Positions 1 to 12,994 of a stretch of 64,000 bases of DNA are shown piece after piece. The position numbers were made by a program, and so were the translations under genes. The DNA comes from Ischnura elegans (Eukaryota > Arthropoda > Insecta > Odonata > Coenagrionidae). Within the stretch, counting starts at the first letter, position 1. The number at the start of each line of letters is the position of its first letter. The stretch covers positions 44,621,812 through 44,685,811 of the forward strand of contig NC_060259.1 of assembly GCF_921293095.1 (NCBI RefSeq), read 5' to 3'. The notes under the pieces were generated by a model that was not told the origin of the DNA, searched no databases, and was given only the letters and a program-made list of their open reading frames with translations.

Positions 1-633
1 AAAAATCGGTTACACGAGGTTAATAATCAAACTGCCTGCTCCATTTAGGCGCTCCAGCCGACATTGGTATATGGCTTCGCGGTAACAAGCTGACATATTT
101 TTGCAGGAAAAATAATCACGCGATACATACACATGTCCTTTTATTCCTAAAACTGAAGTAAATGCATAGTATAATAATCCATAATTAGTAGTTTAACAAT
201 TTTAAGCCAGATTTTATAAACACACTAGAAATATAGTTGAAAATCTAAGTGAATTAGAATTCATTATGAACATTTTTTCTCACCGCAGACAATGAGAAAA
301 TTACTGAAAAATCTATGAAATACCTCCATGGAACGTTATAGCACTTCCGCTACGAGCCTATTGTTGTACTAAAGATTACCCACGTGTTCTGCATCAAATC
401 ACGGTGGTCTTGGATATACACAAACCTCAAGCCCACCTATTTTTTTTATCGTATCTGCGTAGCACCTAGAGCCTAGCAAAGGGCCTCCCAAACTCACCTA
501 CCTTCTCGAGGCTGACGGTGGAATCGAATGTGTAATCGTCGAGTTGACCAAGTGTGGCTGCGCTCCACCGCTCACTTGCTCAACGAACATTGAAAAATCC
601 AATCACTTTTCCCTTTCAGCCATGGTAAAATGC
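1..633. other. AT-rich non-coding stretch, no feature recognised
   Basis: I see no convincing exon, RNA gene or repeat boundary here. The sequence is AT-rich with scattered stops on both strands. It runs up to the edge of the first family R repeat. Confidence 0.5.
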
Positions 634-1011
634 GCGAATATAACAAAAGAGAATCCTCAAATAGTCTTCTAAATGTGTTGTCTCCACCGCGCATTTGAAT
701 GGGTTTATAAAAGTCGCCACTCGCGTCGCTGACAGACAAGGTGATCCGAGTTTCACTGGTAAAAAAGGTATAATTAGGGGTGTAAACCAAAATTTATGTA
801 CATGATTATGTGATACATAAATTTCTTAACTTATCAATGTTATTTCTCGCAATTACAAAGATTCTACGGCAGAACATTGGGAAAACATGGATCGCATTGC
901 ACACATCACCCCACCGCGGACATTTTTAAAAATCAATTTCTCACGACCGAAGTGGCAACCGGAATCACCATTGTATAGGATGGAATTAGGCCTCCTGTAT
1001 GTAGTCCCTTG
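634..1011 (-). repeat. Family R interspersed repeat, copy 1 (near full length)
   Basis: This is one of six diverged copies of the same roughly 380-bp sequence in the window. Read on the minus strand, it starts with a CAAGGGACTAC-like block, then GGAGGCC..ATTCCATCC and a TTGCCACTTC.GTCG block. A coastal core GTCAGCGACGCGAGTGGCGA follows, then TTTATAAACCCATTCAAATG, and it ends near TTGTTATATTCG. No terminal inverted repeat, target duplication or coding potential is apparent. It is probably a non-autonomous element or SINE-like family, and its class cannot be decided from the window. Confidence 0.8.
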
Positions 1012-1639
1012 GACACGAATATTACATTAGAGGATTCTCAAGTCCGCCGCTAGAATTGTTGTCGTTCCGCGCGCAATAAAAAATACATAAAAATCCCAAA
1101 TCGCGGCGTAACCAGTCACCTATATCCATTGTTCACGAAGAAATACACAGCAGCTATACGTAATTCAGTCAATAAATCATATGAACCATGCATTTAACTC
1201 ATGCGAGACGATTGACAAGTAAATTAAAAGACCACTTCCCCAACGGTTGATGGAGACAGCCCCACGGGACGAGATACCGCACCCTAGTGGCGCCGCCAAA
1301 TAAAACGCGTGCGAAACGACAACAAATATAACGCTTATCATGTTCTTGGGTCTCCTTTAATGGAGTCCTCACGATGAACGGTTTCGGGCAACTCGGTAGC
1401 TGTTTGGGCATTAACGTACAAATTTGCTTTGCTCAAATATGTAACTAGCAGGAGTGTTCTGATGAGCTGCGAAATGTGAGGCACGTTCCATCGGACGCCT
1501 GGGCGGAGTATGACTAAACTTGAAAATCATTCGTCTAGCGCAGCCATACTCGACCGTAGCATTCCGATTACTGCACCATAGTGCGGGATTTAAGGCCACT
1601 TCTCTGTCAAAAACGTGGAATGGGAAATTTTCACAAGAA
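1012..1639. other. Non-coding stretch, no feature recognised
   Basis: The short ORFs here have no recognisable domains. The stretch is unassigned. Confidence 0.4.
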
Positions 1640-2095
1640 TTTATGCCAAATGTCTTTGTGACTGCGAGGCAGGCCCAAGTTTTTGGGGTGGTGAGAGGGG
1701 AGAGCACGTGACTTCCTGCGAACCAACGACAATGCGATGGGTGGAGTTTAGCCCTCTGTTAATTGAGTCACTTTCAGACCTCGGTGGTGTACGTTAGCTG
1801 TACTGCTAAGTATGAAAACGGTTATTGAGACAGTCGCAACGCGACGCAACTCGTAGCTTAAGATTGTTTCAAATCGAGGAGTCAACAGAGGTAGAGTTCA
1901 TTTCAAATATCTTCGCGACTAAGTTTTTGGGGTGTGAGGGCAAAAGGGTACGTGACTTCCGAGTAACGAACCAAAATGCGATAGGTGGTGCCTAGCCTCC
2001 GGGAAATTCAGTCGCTTTTAGACCTCCATGGTGTACGCTTCGTAAGTAAGTTAGCTGCGTTGCCAAGTGAGAAGAGGGTTTTGGGACAGCCTTTC
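1640..2095 (+). repeat. Diverged tandem duplication (two units of about 200 bp)
   Basis: Unit 1 lies at about 1640-1845 and unit 2 at about 1900-2095. Both contain in order AAGTTTTTGGGGTG, a GTGACTTCC block, AACGAACCAA/ACCAACGACAA, ATGCGATGGGTGG or ATGCGATAGGTGG, a TCAGTCGCTTT-like block, GACCTC..TGGTGTACG and TTAGCTG..TTGCTAAG-like ends. Many substitutions and small indels separate the units, so this is an old duplication. I see no coding potential conserved between the units. Confidence 0.65.
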
Positions 2096-4292
2096 ATTTC
2101 CATTAACGGACATAGTCTTTTGAGATAACAAAACAACGCCCGCCTCTATCTCTTTCCATCCTACATCTCTAGTGTCGCAGGTTCCACCTCTTGCCGCGAC
2201 ACCGCGCGAAACATTCCGAGCTTGCACGACTGGGCCAGTCGCTAGGATTTTTGAAAAGAGGATATTTAGCAGCCGACCGATTGTGGCCGAGTACGGAGGT
2301 TGTTATGCAGGGCTCAAGCACCATCCCGATTTCGCTTGGCTTTCATTGTTCAGAGTAGGTACAGTCGGGTCACACTATCTCTTTGTACAAATCTTCATGC
2401 TATCATGTTTCGAAAAATAATGAACTGGCATAAGTATATGTATCTATTCCCAAATTTCAACGATTTACTTACTTTCTAAAACCAATTTTATCGATAGAGT
2501 GTCGGTAATATTGCATTAATCGTCAAATTTTCATTTCAGTTTTCGTGTCTCATGCGAAATGAATAGGTAGGAAATTACAAAATGATAATTTTAAGCAAAT
2601 AAATCGAATTGCACAAGTCGATTTTTTTTCAACACACCTAAAACTTCATTAGCAAATTATTATTTTTTAATCCATTAGCTTGAAATAACTGAGGTGTTAA
2701 TCATTGAAATGCCCTAAAAGGGTAAGTAAAGCACGTGAATTGGAGACGCTGCTATTCTTTAAGTTTGGATAAAGTATTTTACTAAACTCCGAATTATTGA
2801 AAGATTTAAAATTGATACAAGATGACTACCCCAGAAACAGCCGTATTCCGTACATAGCACTTTTTTCCATTAAGAACTGGAAATAATTTTCCCATGAATG
2901 GAAGTAATGATTGGAAAATGAAATCGATATATTTGGTCAGATAAATCTAACAGATATTCCTATCACACCAAAATCTTCCAATTCATCAGCATAACTTAAA
3001 CGGAAGCCATTTTCAGAGCTATGGAAATTAAAGCAAAAAACATAGGCAGCAAAAATGTTGCAATATCGCGGATAAGTACGTGCTTTAAAATATCGTTTAA
3101 AATTTTTCACTGAAATGATCAGTGGCACCCAGACCTTTTGAATATTATAAGACCTACAACGAAGAGTACGGCAATGCAAAGAAATCGTCCCATTAAGAAG
3201 TTGTCCCAAGAAACCTTAGAGAAAGAAAACTAAAGGGCAAATAAGGCCTCCTTAATAAAAATTAAATAAATAAATACTTTTCGGAATCTAATCTGTATAT
3301 AATAATTTTATACCGAAAATAAAAGATCAATGTAATTTCTTGTTGTGATTTGCAATTGGAAGCAGAATAGGGTAATTTCCTTCATCAAAGAAAACAAAAG
3401 GCATTGATTACGATTCGTTACCCACCATTAGAGTGTTCATAATATACAAATTATTTGCTTTTAGAAGTCCCACACGAAGTTTACACGAATGTTAATGGTC
3501 AATTTTAACCTCATTTGAAAAAGGCCAGATTGGGCCCCATGCGATGCCACTCCACGTGACGTCACAGGGGCCCAGATGCTATACGAAAGGTCAAGCGTTT
3601 TACATCGTCTGAGATTACCAATGTACGCATGAGGCTCAGGGCTTAGGGAAACATCTCTTAATAATCACCTACTAAAATTGCCCATGGTCGGAAAGTTTCC
3701 TTCGTTTGAAAGGGTATTAATAATCCTTATTTAAGCCAAGCGCTACCTACTAGCAGGGTACTCTACTACCTGCTAGCAGCCTGCACTGTAGCGTCGCTCA
3801 CAGTCTCGCACCAAGGCGGCCTCACACAGCGGCAGCCGGAACCAGAATGACATCACACGGGCATTTTCCAGCATTCATACTTAGCCGTCGCGTTTTTCAC
3901 TTTTCATTATATCGCGGAAAATAAATATCGTCATTTAAAAATCTAAACGCGTTAAATACGTACTCCAGGAGGCAAAAAAAAGGAAACCACCCTATTACTA
4001 CCCAAAGAATGATTTTTCAATTATTCTCTCCGTCAGCACCATAACATCATATGATAAAAAAATCTTAATCTTTATTTTAATGCTATGCAGCGTTAATTGA
4101 GGTAACGGTATTTGCCAGTAAATGGAAATTGCAGGTATAAAGATCATTATTTTCATGTAATTACCGCTCAATGCACCCCTATCATATCCCTCAAACTTTA
4201 TAGCAGTTTTATGCGTAGGTGAAGAATTTCACTCAACATATGAGATATTTGTGAAATATCCCTGAGCTATTGTATCTAACGAGCATACATCT
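2096..4292. other. Long AT-rich non-coding stretch with two short motifs
   Basis: No exon or transposon protein is recognisable. An E-box CACGTG at 3553-3558 overlaps a full CRE-type palindrome TGACGTCA at 3557-3564. An 11-bp inverted repeat (CTACTAGCAGG / CCTGCTAGCAG) occupies 3747-3779 in a slightly more GC-rich patch. None of this is strong enough to call a promoter. Confidence 0.4.
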
Positions 4293-4905
4293 ACAACATC
4301 TACAAATTACCCTGCGAGCCACCTCTAGGGTGTTTGGCAGGGGGTGATCAATCACCAGCATGCAGCATGCATTTGGACACCCACATGCACACCACACCGT
4401 CCAAGAAACGTCCCGTATAATAACAAACTATACTACTATATGCTGTTAGAAATAGAATATAGAATAGAAATTCAGAAACATGCAGTAAGTTTTACATAGG
4501 TTAGTAGGCTACACTACAAGTCATGCAATCTATTTACGCGTTCTATTGCTGCCGTTATAATCTCTTATTGATCGTGGAAAAAATGACATTCGGAATCTGT
4601 CTGTTCTGCAATCTATCTCTCTTATTTTATTTATATGATCTGATCTTCCGTAGTACGTTGGCGTCCGCAAGATATGGTTAACTTCGTCAGAAAAGACACT
4701 GCTCTTGAATTTATCTAAAAGGTTTAGTCTATTTTTCAATCTACGGTCCGACAGAGATTCCCATCCGAGTTTATGTAAGAGGTCAGTTACACTAACAAGA
4801 CTATCGTAACGACCTTTCACATACCTGGCAGCTCTTCTTTGCACGCGTTCTAATTCTGTTATTAAGCCTTTTTCATGAGGGTCCCAAACAACACACAGCA
4901 TAAAG
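4293..4905 (-). pseudogene. LINE 3' end: reverse transcriptase C-terminus plus 3' UTR (Jockey/CR1-like)
   Basis: The minus-strand frame from about 4890 down to the stop at 4530 encodes the C-terminal tail typical of Jockey/CR1-type LINE reverse transcriptases. It contains WDPHEKGLITELERVQRRAA, then ARYVKGRY, VTDLLHKLGWESLSDRRL and a run ending FFPRSIRDYN. Family members use this segment after the RT thumb, with the LERVQRRAARF motif as hallmark. Upstream of WDPH the similarity stops, so the copy is 5'-truncated, as usual for LINEs. The region 4293-4529 has a LINE-like 3' UTR (CTACAACATCTACAAATTACC, GTTTGGCAGGGGG) that resembles the ends of the copies at 11.5 and 14.7 kb. It is a dead fragment. 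Confidence 0.85.
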
Positions 4906-5095
4906 TACGAAACAGTTTCAAAAAGGCAAAACATATTACAAATTAAAATCGCATTGAAAGAACAAAAAATATTTTTTGAATTATTAAAGCAGATGAAACG
5001 CTCGTTACACCGGTTTTCGGTTGTATTGCACGATACCGCCACAATAACCAAATAGGTGGCTACACTGAGCACTACCAATGCATATATCACTCATT

Positions 5096-8000
5096 CGTAG
5101 GTATATATTTGTATTTTCCCTAGCATACTATTTATAAAAAAATACCTGTTTTTAATACAAGTGGTACGTTGGAAAGAAACGTTTTTTCCCAATTCCTGGA
5201 TGAGTTATTTTGCCACCATTACTGCACTCAGATTAAAAAATGTTCCCATAAAAAGGTGAACTCTTAGCTATTTCGCGTTCAAATCTCCGTTTCAATATTA
5301 GATAGATAAATCTAATCAGCTGACTGGATACGCGCGAGGAAGTATGTAAAGTAGAACGAAATTGGATGAAGACCAAGAAATTGCCTCGACAATGAATATA
5401 TGCGGGGCGGTGCATAATGATTAGCCTCGAGCGGCTATTCAATGTCTTCCCTTGAATGTGGAACTGGGCCCTATCGCTCGCTCGCCTCACCCTTTCTAGC
5501 TGCCAAACCTCCCGTTCCTCATCCTCTGAAGATGTCTTTCCGAACCAAGCAACCGAAGCCTTTCACGAGGCGAATGTTCTAGCGGCCCTTCACGGATACT
5601 GATGCGAGTAGCAGAAGAAAAGGCATCGCAAAGCCAAGCTTTCAGACTAATAGGATCCTCCATTTTGTCGAAGAGCAAAAAGATAAAACGGATTGCAAAA
5701 ATTGAATCGGATCAATCCCTTTTGTCACACACCGCAATGGGCGAACCGCTGCTGATTGCATTATCAGATTAGCTGCTCACGAATCGTAGTCCACCTTCTA
5801 GATGCCCATCAGCTTCTTTTCAGAAGACCCTTTCCTAGCGATAACTCCTTCCACTTAGGATTGAATTTTTAGCCGATTCCTTAATACCTTATCATGCTCA
5901 AGATATTTTTGAAAAGGATGGGAAGCGCGACCGATTGGCAGACTTTTCCCCAGACGAACGTCTTCCCAAATAGAAGTCTAGATGAGAATTCTTCGGGATC
6001 AATAAAGCACTGCCTCCAACCCTCACGGCCAACTATATTAACCAATTCGCCACCCCGCTTCTATGAAAGGGGTGAGCCGAAATTGTGCACTGTGGCAACG
6101 CGGGTGAAGAGATTAGCCTCTTTTCCGGCAAATAAGCGCCAAAGAGTCCCTTTACCCGTTTTCTTCCACTTCGGACTTCGTGAATTTCGCTATAACTTAT
6201 CACACTCGATCTTCAAGCTGATTTGATTGTTTTTATTTACCAATTCTTACGTTTAACTTTGAAATCAAACGTTATTTTAAAATTTTCAAGTGCGGATAGT
6301 CATTTTTTGCACTGTTCCCAGTAATCCCAGAGTTTTTTTTTTCATTTTTATGCAAATTATTCTACTCATCGATCGCGCAAATAACCGCATAGTAATAATA
6401 ATTTGATGTATAGAATTGCATGCACTTTAGCGAGTTCGGGGATATGCTCCTCCAAAACATGAAGATGGTGTGAAAACAGTAATCATTTGTGTTTATATCT
6501 ATCCAAGATAATAGCTACAAATGGTGAAAATGGTAAAAACCTTGAAAATGGCATAACATGTTGAAACCATGGTCGGTAGTTGAGTTTTGTAATTACCATT
6601 TGCAGTATTTATCATAGATATATCTATCACCACCAAGATAAGCCTGTAACGATTTTACACGTGTATATGTATCATATAATCTGTGCGCATGATTGAGAGC
6701 ATAGTCATTTGTATGGTTCGTGCTTTGGAATATGATAATGAGGAAAAATGTCAATTGCTCTACTTTTTTACCAGAGTTTGTCGTGGGCGATGGAAGTTTT
6801 CCGGCACAGGAACTAATTGGAACGCCCAGTGAGCGATTTTTGCTGTTTTATATCCTTGTACCCGACCCCTGGGACTGGGAGAAGCCTAACTATTTTTCAG
6901 AACTCTATTTCAGAGACAATATAGATCCTATGAAGAGCTTTGAAAAGTTTTTCACCTGATTCTGGCAGCCTACGCAAAAATGGATCTATTGTACTAGGGG
7001 ATATAAGCCGTATCTACTCTTTTTATCCGTTTGATGTCCAGTGCTCGTGCGTAATGAATTCGATATACTGCACCTCCAATTCTCAGAAGCTGTATCGCTC
7101 TCCAAACTCGATTTTCAATTATTTTGCAGGATCTTGCATTTTCTCTATTATTTTCGTACCCGATGGTTATTTACAGGTTTCGATAATTAATTTCCCGTCG
7201 TCCTTTAATTAACTTAACCCTGATGACTCTGATGGCAATGATACCTTACGTATCCAGCTCAAACGGGACTATGCTAGATGAGACTAAAACAAGCTAAAGG
7301 GCTAACATCGTGCAGATTGCCTCGAAGCCGTAATAAGGTAAATTTTGCCTCCAAGTTTTCCTGGAATGAATTTTAACGGTCAGATGGAGAGAATTAGGGT
7401 CTTCATATTCCAATGGAGTGTTTGCATCGTTAAAATTCAAATTTTTTTTAAATAAGCATATTCATGCAAATTAGCCATCAAGATCTTCCTATAATCACTC
7501 TCAACCTAGTTAGGAAATTAATTATGGGGATTTTTGTTTGCTCTAGTTTGATTACGATAACGAGGATTTAGTATGCGGGGCTCAAGGTTTAATTGCGGTG
7601 TGTTTTGCAGATACTTAGTTTACACCGGTTTTATTTATGTCAGCTCCAAAACCTTAGATAGGAAAGTGTTACTTTTCTATCCCACGGATTGATCGCTTCC
7701 GTTGGCGTAAGCTTCCACCTCATTCTTTGGCACTGAATATAGGAAAAAGTGCATGGCGAGGTCGTAAAATATTCAGGTCACTTTATAAAAAATATTTACT
7801 CCTCATACTTCCCTCTCAACCCTTTTGAAAATCAAATCAATGGTGTGTGAGTTCACTTCGTGGAATGGTGACATGATGGATTTAAAAATACACTTTGCTA
7901 TATTCACCTTGGTATACTGTGTGGAAATATATATGGAACAAAGTTTATTTTGGAATCTATATTTTTATTAAATTTTGCTGATAAAGTCTTAACTTGTCCA

Positions 8001-10732
8001 TTCAGGCATAGGCATTTAAGGCCTTTAATAACTATCGTGAAAATGAAATGAGTTGAATTTGATACCCAAATAGGTTGTTTTAGCGGCTTAAAACTAGTGA
8101 AATAGATAGGAAAAGGCATATAATAATTCCTATCCTTTTGTAGCTATTCATATTCGGTAGAAAGCGAATATTTTTTTGGTTATTTATGTTTTTTCATGCT
8201 TAAAATCATGAAACATTTTATTTAAAAGTTAAATCGATCTGATTATGCATCCGTCTTTTGCATTTGTGGTCCCTTTTGTGGCAAATGTCAGGTAAATTAA
8301 GATTATTTCGTGGGTACCTTTGCAAAGTAGTATAATGCAGCGTTATAGCCTACTAAGCTGAATATTGGCCATAAAACTTTGTAGAAAGGTGGTAGACATT
8401 GAACTCAAAGACGATCTCACCGTGGAGCGTTCGGGAGTTACGTGAACCTGCTTCGGTACTTCGTGTGGGAAGTTGTGATTGGCATTGTTTCACGTCTGCG
8501 TTTACTAGCGTAGCATCATCCTCTCTTGAAGTCACTCCATTTTGAGCGATTGTCAGACACTCGGGGCCAAAATTGTTCCGCCGTCAATCTGGGACATGAC
8601 TTCTACGGAAAGCAATGCATCGGCCAAGGTACTGGCCTCGTGAATATGAGGAGGATTGTCTTGAAGATTTCGTCAAGCGCATTCTCGAGCATCCAAGATT
8701 ATGATCAAACTTCACTCCCACTTCAGAATTAATCTAAAACCAATATAGTGCACGGTTTCATTCTTGTTGTGAGCGTTTTAATTCCTAACAATTACATCGA
8801 TCTTCTTCGGTGTACACTTACAATCTAATAGGAAATTTGGTGTCACTTTTCCACCATGGTTTTATGTATGCCCAGTATTCCGTGTGTCGCTTTACTAAAA
8901 TATCATATGGACGTGATACCATTGCTGGCGTTAGCCTTAGAATAATTTTCGTCTATAAATGATTAATTACCACCTTTTTAGTGAAATACTTAGAAAGCAA
9001 AATAGAGCATGTCAATCTCTCAAGAGTCCCATGTGAGATTTCTTATCGGGAAGGTAATTGGTACTACTGAGCTTATGTTAATCTGCGCGTGCTTAAGTGA
9101 CATGGGTAAAATAGACATGATAGACAGTGTTGATAGATTGTGTGCATGCGGCAGTTAGGCCAAAAAAGTCCCTTGTAATAACTTTGAAGGACGGAAAAAT
9201 CAAAGTAGTCTAGTACGTTGCAGTCTATTATAATAAGCGTTTTTTTAGAATAATGTTCATTGATGTAATATTGAATATTGAAATGAATCATTTAAACAGA
9301 TGGTATAGCTAGCCTCTTTCAGCATCTAAAATCGCGTTGTACACTAACGTATATTCATGAATTTACGTATATGTTTGAGGGCTTTTTGTACTTATTGTTC
9401 GTACTAATAAATTTATTCGGTAAATTAAAAGTCAGAAAAAATTGACTTGACTGAAATGGAAGAAAACTGGCTCTTTTATAAAATTCGATTTTCGTGACAT
9501 TTGGTTCTTCCCCAGCAGCTGATTGAGGCGGATATAAATGGCGTCTAACCATGTGGGGCTCATCGTTTCCGCCAATTTTGCGAATGGAGACTATTTCCGT
9601 TGGCCGAGACCGAGAACCAGGCGCAATTGAAGAGACGGGATGAGTTTGCCTGGATTTCAAATTGCGATTGCTTTGCTCCCTTGGAGAATAGAAAACGATG
9701 GACTCTCTGATTCTGATATCTGATTTGTCCAATACAGTGACCAGATTCTATCTTCACCCTCGCTTGGATGCATGATTTCAGAGAAATCTGCGGAAAGCAT
9801 CTCATGGGACAAGGTGAGAAGCTGTGCGTCTATCCATTAATTAAGTGAGGCATTAAGGGGAGTGAGGGGGTCCAGCCGATTATTACCCAATATCACGTTG
9901 GGGAAGGGGAACTGGCAAGTGTCACGTAATTTTTTCCGCAAGAAACAGTGCAGAATTGCGGGAAAACTGGGTTGAATTGAGCAAAATATTTTCTCTTTTA
10001 AAATATGACTAAATTCTACACAATTATATTTATCACGGTTATAGGAACGCCAAAAAGTAGCACAGTAACTCTTCAATTGTTTACCCACTAGCCAGCGCAA
10101 AGGTTGGTCAACATTTGTGACATTCTATTGTGACATGGTTTCGAATTATTAAATTTCAATCAATCAAATTGCTTTTTTTGTAAATCCTACTCAATGAAGC
10201 ATATTTTAGCGTATTTACCCTGGAAATACGCATTTGAACAATCTCACCTGAGATTAGAAGGAGAGGGGGATGGGTTCGAGCTAAATTTCACAATATCTCA
10301 CAAAGGGGGGGGGGTCCAAAAATCGCCAAAATCAGCTCACGTAATTAATGGACGCCCCCTCAGCCTCCATTTACCCTGAAAATCTTTAGTCTTGCGCACT
10401 TCGCTTCAAACTGATCCGTCACTCCATACCTCCTCTGTTTCCCCGCGACCGTATTAGTTTGCTGCCCTCCGTATGGAGATTAGTGTCAGGGGGAAGGGAG
10501 CACTTCAATGTGGGTGGGGAAGAAGCGGCCGGCGATCCCTGAGGGGTCAAGGGGAAGACCCAGGATCCCCTATCCGTCCATCAACCCTTCCTTTACCCCT
10601 ACATCACATCAAAAGCATAACTGACGAGTCGAGGAAAACAAGATCTGAGATTCATGCGCTCTCCACCTGTCTTGTCACGTAAGCAGCTAATATGAGGGCC
10701 TTTTTATAAAATTATGATTTCGGTTGTATTCG
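5096..10732. other. Long non-coding stretch, no feature recognised
   Basis: About 5.6 kb of AT-rich sequence. The ORFs of 60-125 codons show no motif, no splice-site framing I trust and no similarity to the transposon proteins found elsewhere in the window. Possible introns or old repeats cannot be excluded. Confidence 0.4.
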
Positions 10733-11117
10733 GGGTGGAGAAAAATTATGACAAAAATTTTAACCCTGGAGAGCTGATGCTCGTTGGAACCAAAATCACA
10801 AATGATTTTACGGCCAAAATCTCACCATTTATAAACTATGGAAATTTTACGTCAAGCGCTCCGTTTGGCCGCGAGTTTGCTCTGTTTCCGGATGCTCTCA
10901 ACAAATGGAAAGGTAAATGCAGGCAAAGCATTCGAGATACTGAGTTTTCCGGAGCATCCGGCAACAGGGCAAACTCGCGGCCAATCAAAGCGCCCGGCTC
11001 AAAGCTTCCGTTGCTTAAAAATGGTGCGCTTTCGACTGAAACATCATTAGTAATTTTGGTACCCACTGGCATCAGCTATCCAGAGTTACAATTTCGTGAC
11101 ATAACTTTTCTCCACCC
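10733..11117. mobile_element. 385-bp fold-back (full-length hairpin) element
   Basis: The two halves are reverse complements over about 190 bp each, with about 75-80% identity by eye. The left end begins GGGTGGAGAAAAATTATGAC and the right end finishes ..CATAACTTTTCTCCACCC. Paired internal blocks include TTTGGCCGCGAGTTTGCTCT with AGGGCAAACTCGCGGCCAAT. The loop is short, around 10905-10930. There is no protein of its own. The antisense ORF pair that spans it exists because of the palindrome. It is best read as a MITE or fold-back DNA transposon, and no clear target-site duplication is visible. Confidence 0.75.
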
Positions 11118-11477
11118 TATATAATACTACATCGGTTATTTCTTGATGTTTCACGGCCGTTGCTGGCCACTATCTTTGAGAAAAACGTCACCTTATCAAC
11201 AATTTATAACCGGGGTTCGGGTTGGTGCGGTTGATTAAGTATTCGTTTCCAGCACCGGGAGTCTGGGTTGAAATCCTAATGATTGCGGAGAATTTTCAGA
11301 GACTGCCCGATCCCTAATTCTGCCCTTTGTGGGGGAAGTTCGACTTACAAGCATAATTTCTAGTGAGAGAACCTTAAAGTACAGGAGATCTACTGCCTCT
11401 CTTATCGTAGCCTATGTTTTAGTCTGATTTCACATGCCTAAGTAGATAGTAAATGTTTTGGGTGAAGTATTCATCCA

Positions 11478-11882
11478 CATTTACATACTACACTGCAATC
11501 CACCTAAAAAGGCGTGTGGCAGGTAATGTTAGGACGCAAGCCGTCTACATACAAAAAGGAAATGATCAAAAAAATTGCGACTAGCATATAATAAAGTCAG
11601 TTATGTTTCGGGGGAAAATGAATTCCCATATCTATCCGTTCGATTAAATATCTTTGTTAATTTGTCGCTTTTGTCGGACCTGGAAATATAGTGGGCCTCT
11701 AAGATGATGTTTTCCGTGTCGCTCCTAAAGATATTTATTCTCTATTGTTCAAGTAATCTAAGCCTAGCACCCAGCCTGTGAGGCTCCCAGCCTAATTTTC
11801 TTAACATCTGGGTAACGATGTCTGCATGCCCGTAGCAGCTTTTGACGAATCGCGAAGCTTTCCTTTGAATTTTACAGTTTAC
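11478..11882 (-). pseudogene. LINE 3' end fragment, Jockey/CR1-like, decayed
   Basis: The minus strand reads QRKASRFVKSCYGHADIVTQ, then MLRKLGWEPHRLGARLRLLE, an in-frame stop, then IFRSDTENIILEAHYISRSD and NSFSPET. This parallels the LINE tails at 4.5 and 14.8 kb: RVQRRAARFV, LGWE.L..RR, SRSD, FFPR. The 3' UTR side carries GTGTGGCAGG and a CATTTACATACTACACTG block that matches the other copies. The internal stop and missing upstream domains mark it as a truncated pseudogene. Confidence 0.8.
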
Positions 11883-12480
11883 GCATTAAGTATTTCTGCA
11901 TCGGATCCCTTATCCTCGCCCTCCTTTTTACCTCTTCCACCTCTCTTTTACTTTTTCATTTCTAAATCTTCCCACAGGGTATTCTAGGTTTACAGTATAG
12001 CATATATTGGCTCGCGTTCATGCGACTCTGCTAACCGCTATTAAAGAATGTGACGGAGGTGTCTGTATTATTCATTCGCTTAAGTCAGTGCCTCACACCG
12101 AATTTAATATGGATAGGCGAGGGTAGACCTCCCCCCATACTAGGATGCAGCCTTGTGAATTTTTCTTATTCAGAAAAGGGAAACGGTTTCATTCCCTGTG
12201 ACAGATTTTTACTTCGAAGATCTCGGTTGGAGGTATCCAGAGACTTCGGTCGCCATTTTTCGGTTGTTAGCTGAGTGAACTATCAAATTCGGGCCCAAGC
12301 TCATAGAACTCGCAAAATTATTTAAACAACCCAACCCCAGTATAAATTAATTTTCTTCCCTAATCCTTTAATCCCAGAGGTTTCAAATTTTGCATATATT
12401 TTGAAATCAAGGAAATTTAAAAAAATGAAATGAACTAAGCTGAATCAGGAATAGGAGAATCAAAGCATAATTCCATGCAA
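11883..12480. other. Non-coding stretch, no feature recognised
   Basis: No supported feature. One 74-codon ORF at 12050-12274 shows no recognisable motif. Confidence 0.4.
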
Positions 12481-12497
12481 TAAAGTTTTCTTGACTC

Positions 12498-12527
12498 GAC
12501 CGGTTTCACTGCAGACAGCATCCCCAG
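12498..12527 (-). ncRNA. Decayed hammerhead-like motif
   Basis: On the minus strand the order is CTGGGGA, T, a small CTG/CAG stem, GAA, then ACCGGT followed by C. A minimal type I hammerhead would have CTGATGA in the first block. Here that core is degenerate, but the GAA, the ACC/GGU stem III and the cleavage-site C remain. I infer a relic of a Penelope-associated hammerhead. It is unlikely to be active. Confidence 0.35.
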
Positions 12528-12994
12528 GTGAATGCAGCCATGTGGCGAAACAGTTCCCTTCAATTTATCTTTCACCATATGAAAGTGCAAATTCATCCAT
12601 TTCTAGTATCAAGGAATTCCACTGAGAGATGTCTGGAACAATTTTCTATTCAAGGTTGAATTCATGTCATCTACTATAATTTGCATCAATTCCATCTGTT
12701 CCAAGGTGAATTAATTTCATCCGAATGACGTCTCACCAAGTTTATGTGCCAGACAGTGGGCTGAAATCGATAAAAGCAAGCCAAAACCTCGAAAACGATT
12801 TTTTCCTTCGTTATTCAAGGAGAGCAGCAGGCAATCAAGAGAAAGAGCCGTTCGGCATCACACCATAAGCACAACTAAATGTTCAAGTGTAATTTTACTA
12901 GTAAAAAAATAATATCTTTGCGAAAATATTGGCAACAAACCACTCTTTGGGGTACCGCAGTGCCATAAAACGACCCTTGTCGGCAAAATTAGAA

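Noticed and set aside
5894..6226. 110-codon forward ORF
   Set aside because: No motif, no start or splice support, and it sits in otherwise featureless AT-rich sequence.
9355..9805. Two overlapping minus ORFs of 125 and 81 codons
   Set aside because: The frames share the same DNA. Neither resembles a known protein or the transposon proteins in the window.
10714..11124. 136-codon ORF and overlapping antisense ORF as a gene pair
   Set aside because: Both are produced by the 385-bp inverted repeat. The two peptides are similar because the DNA is palindromic, and no domain is recognised.
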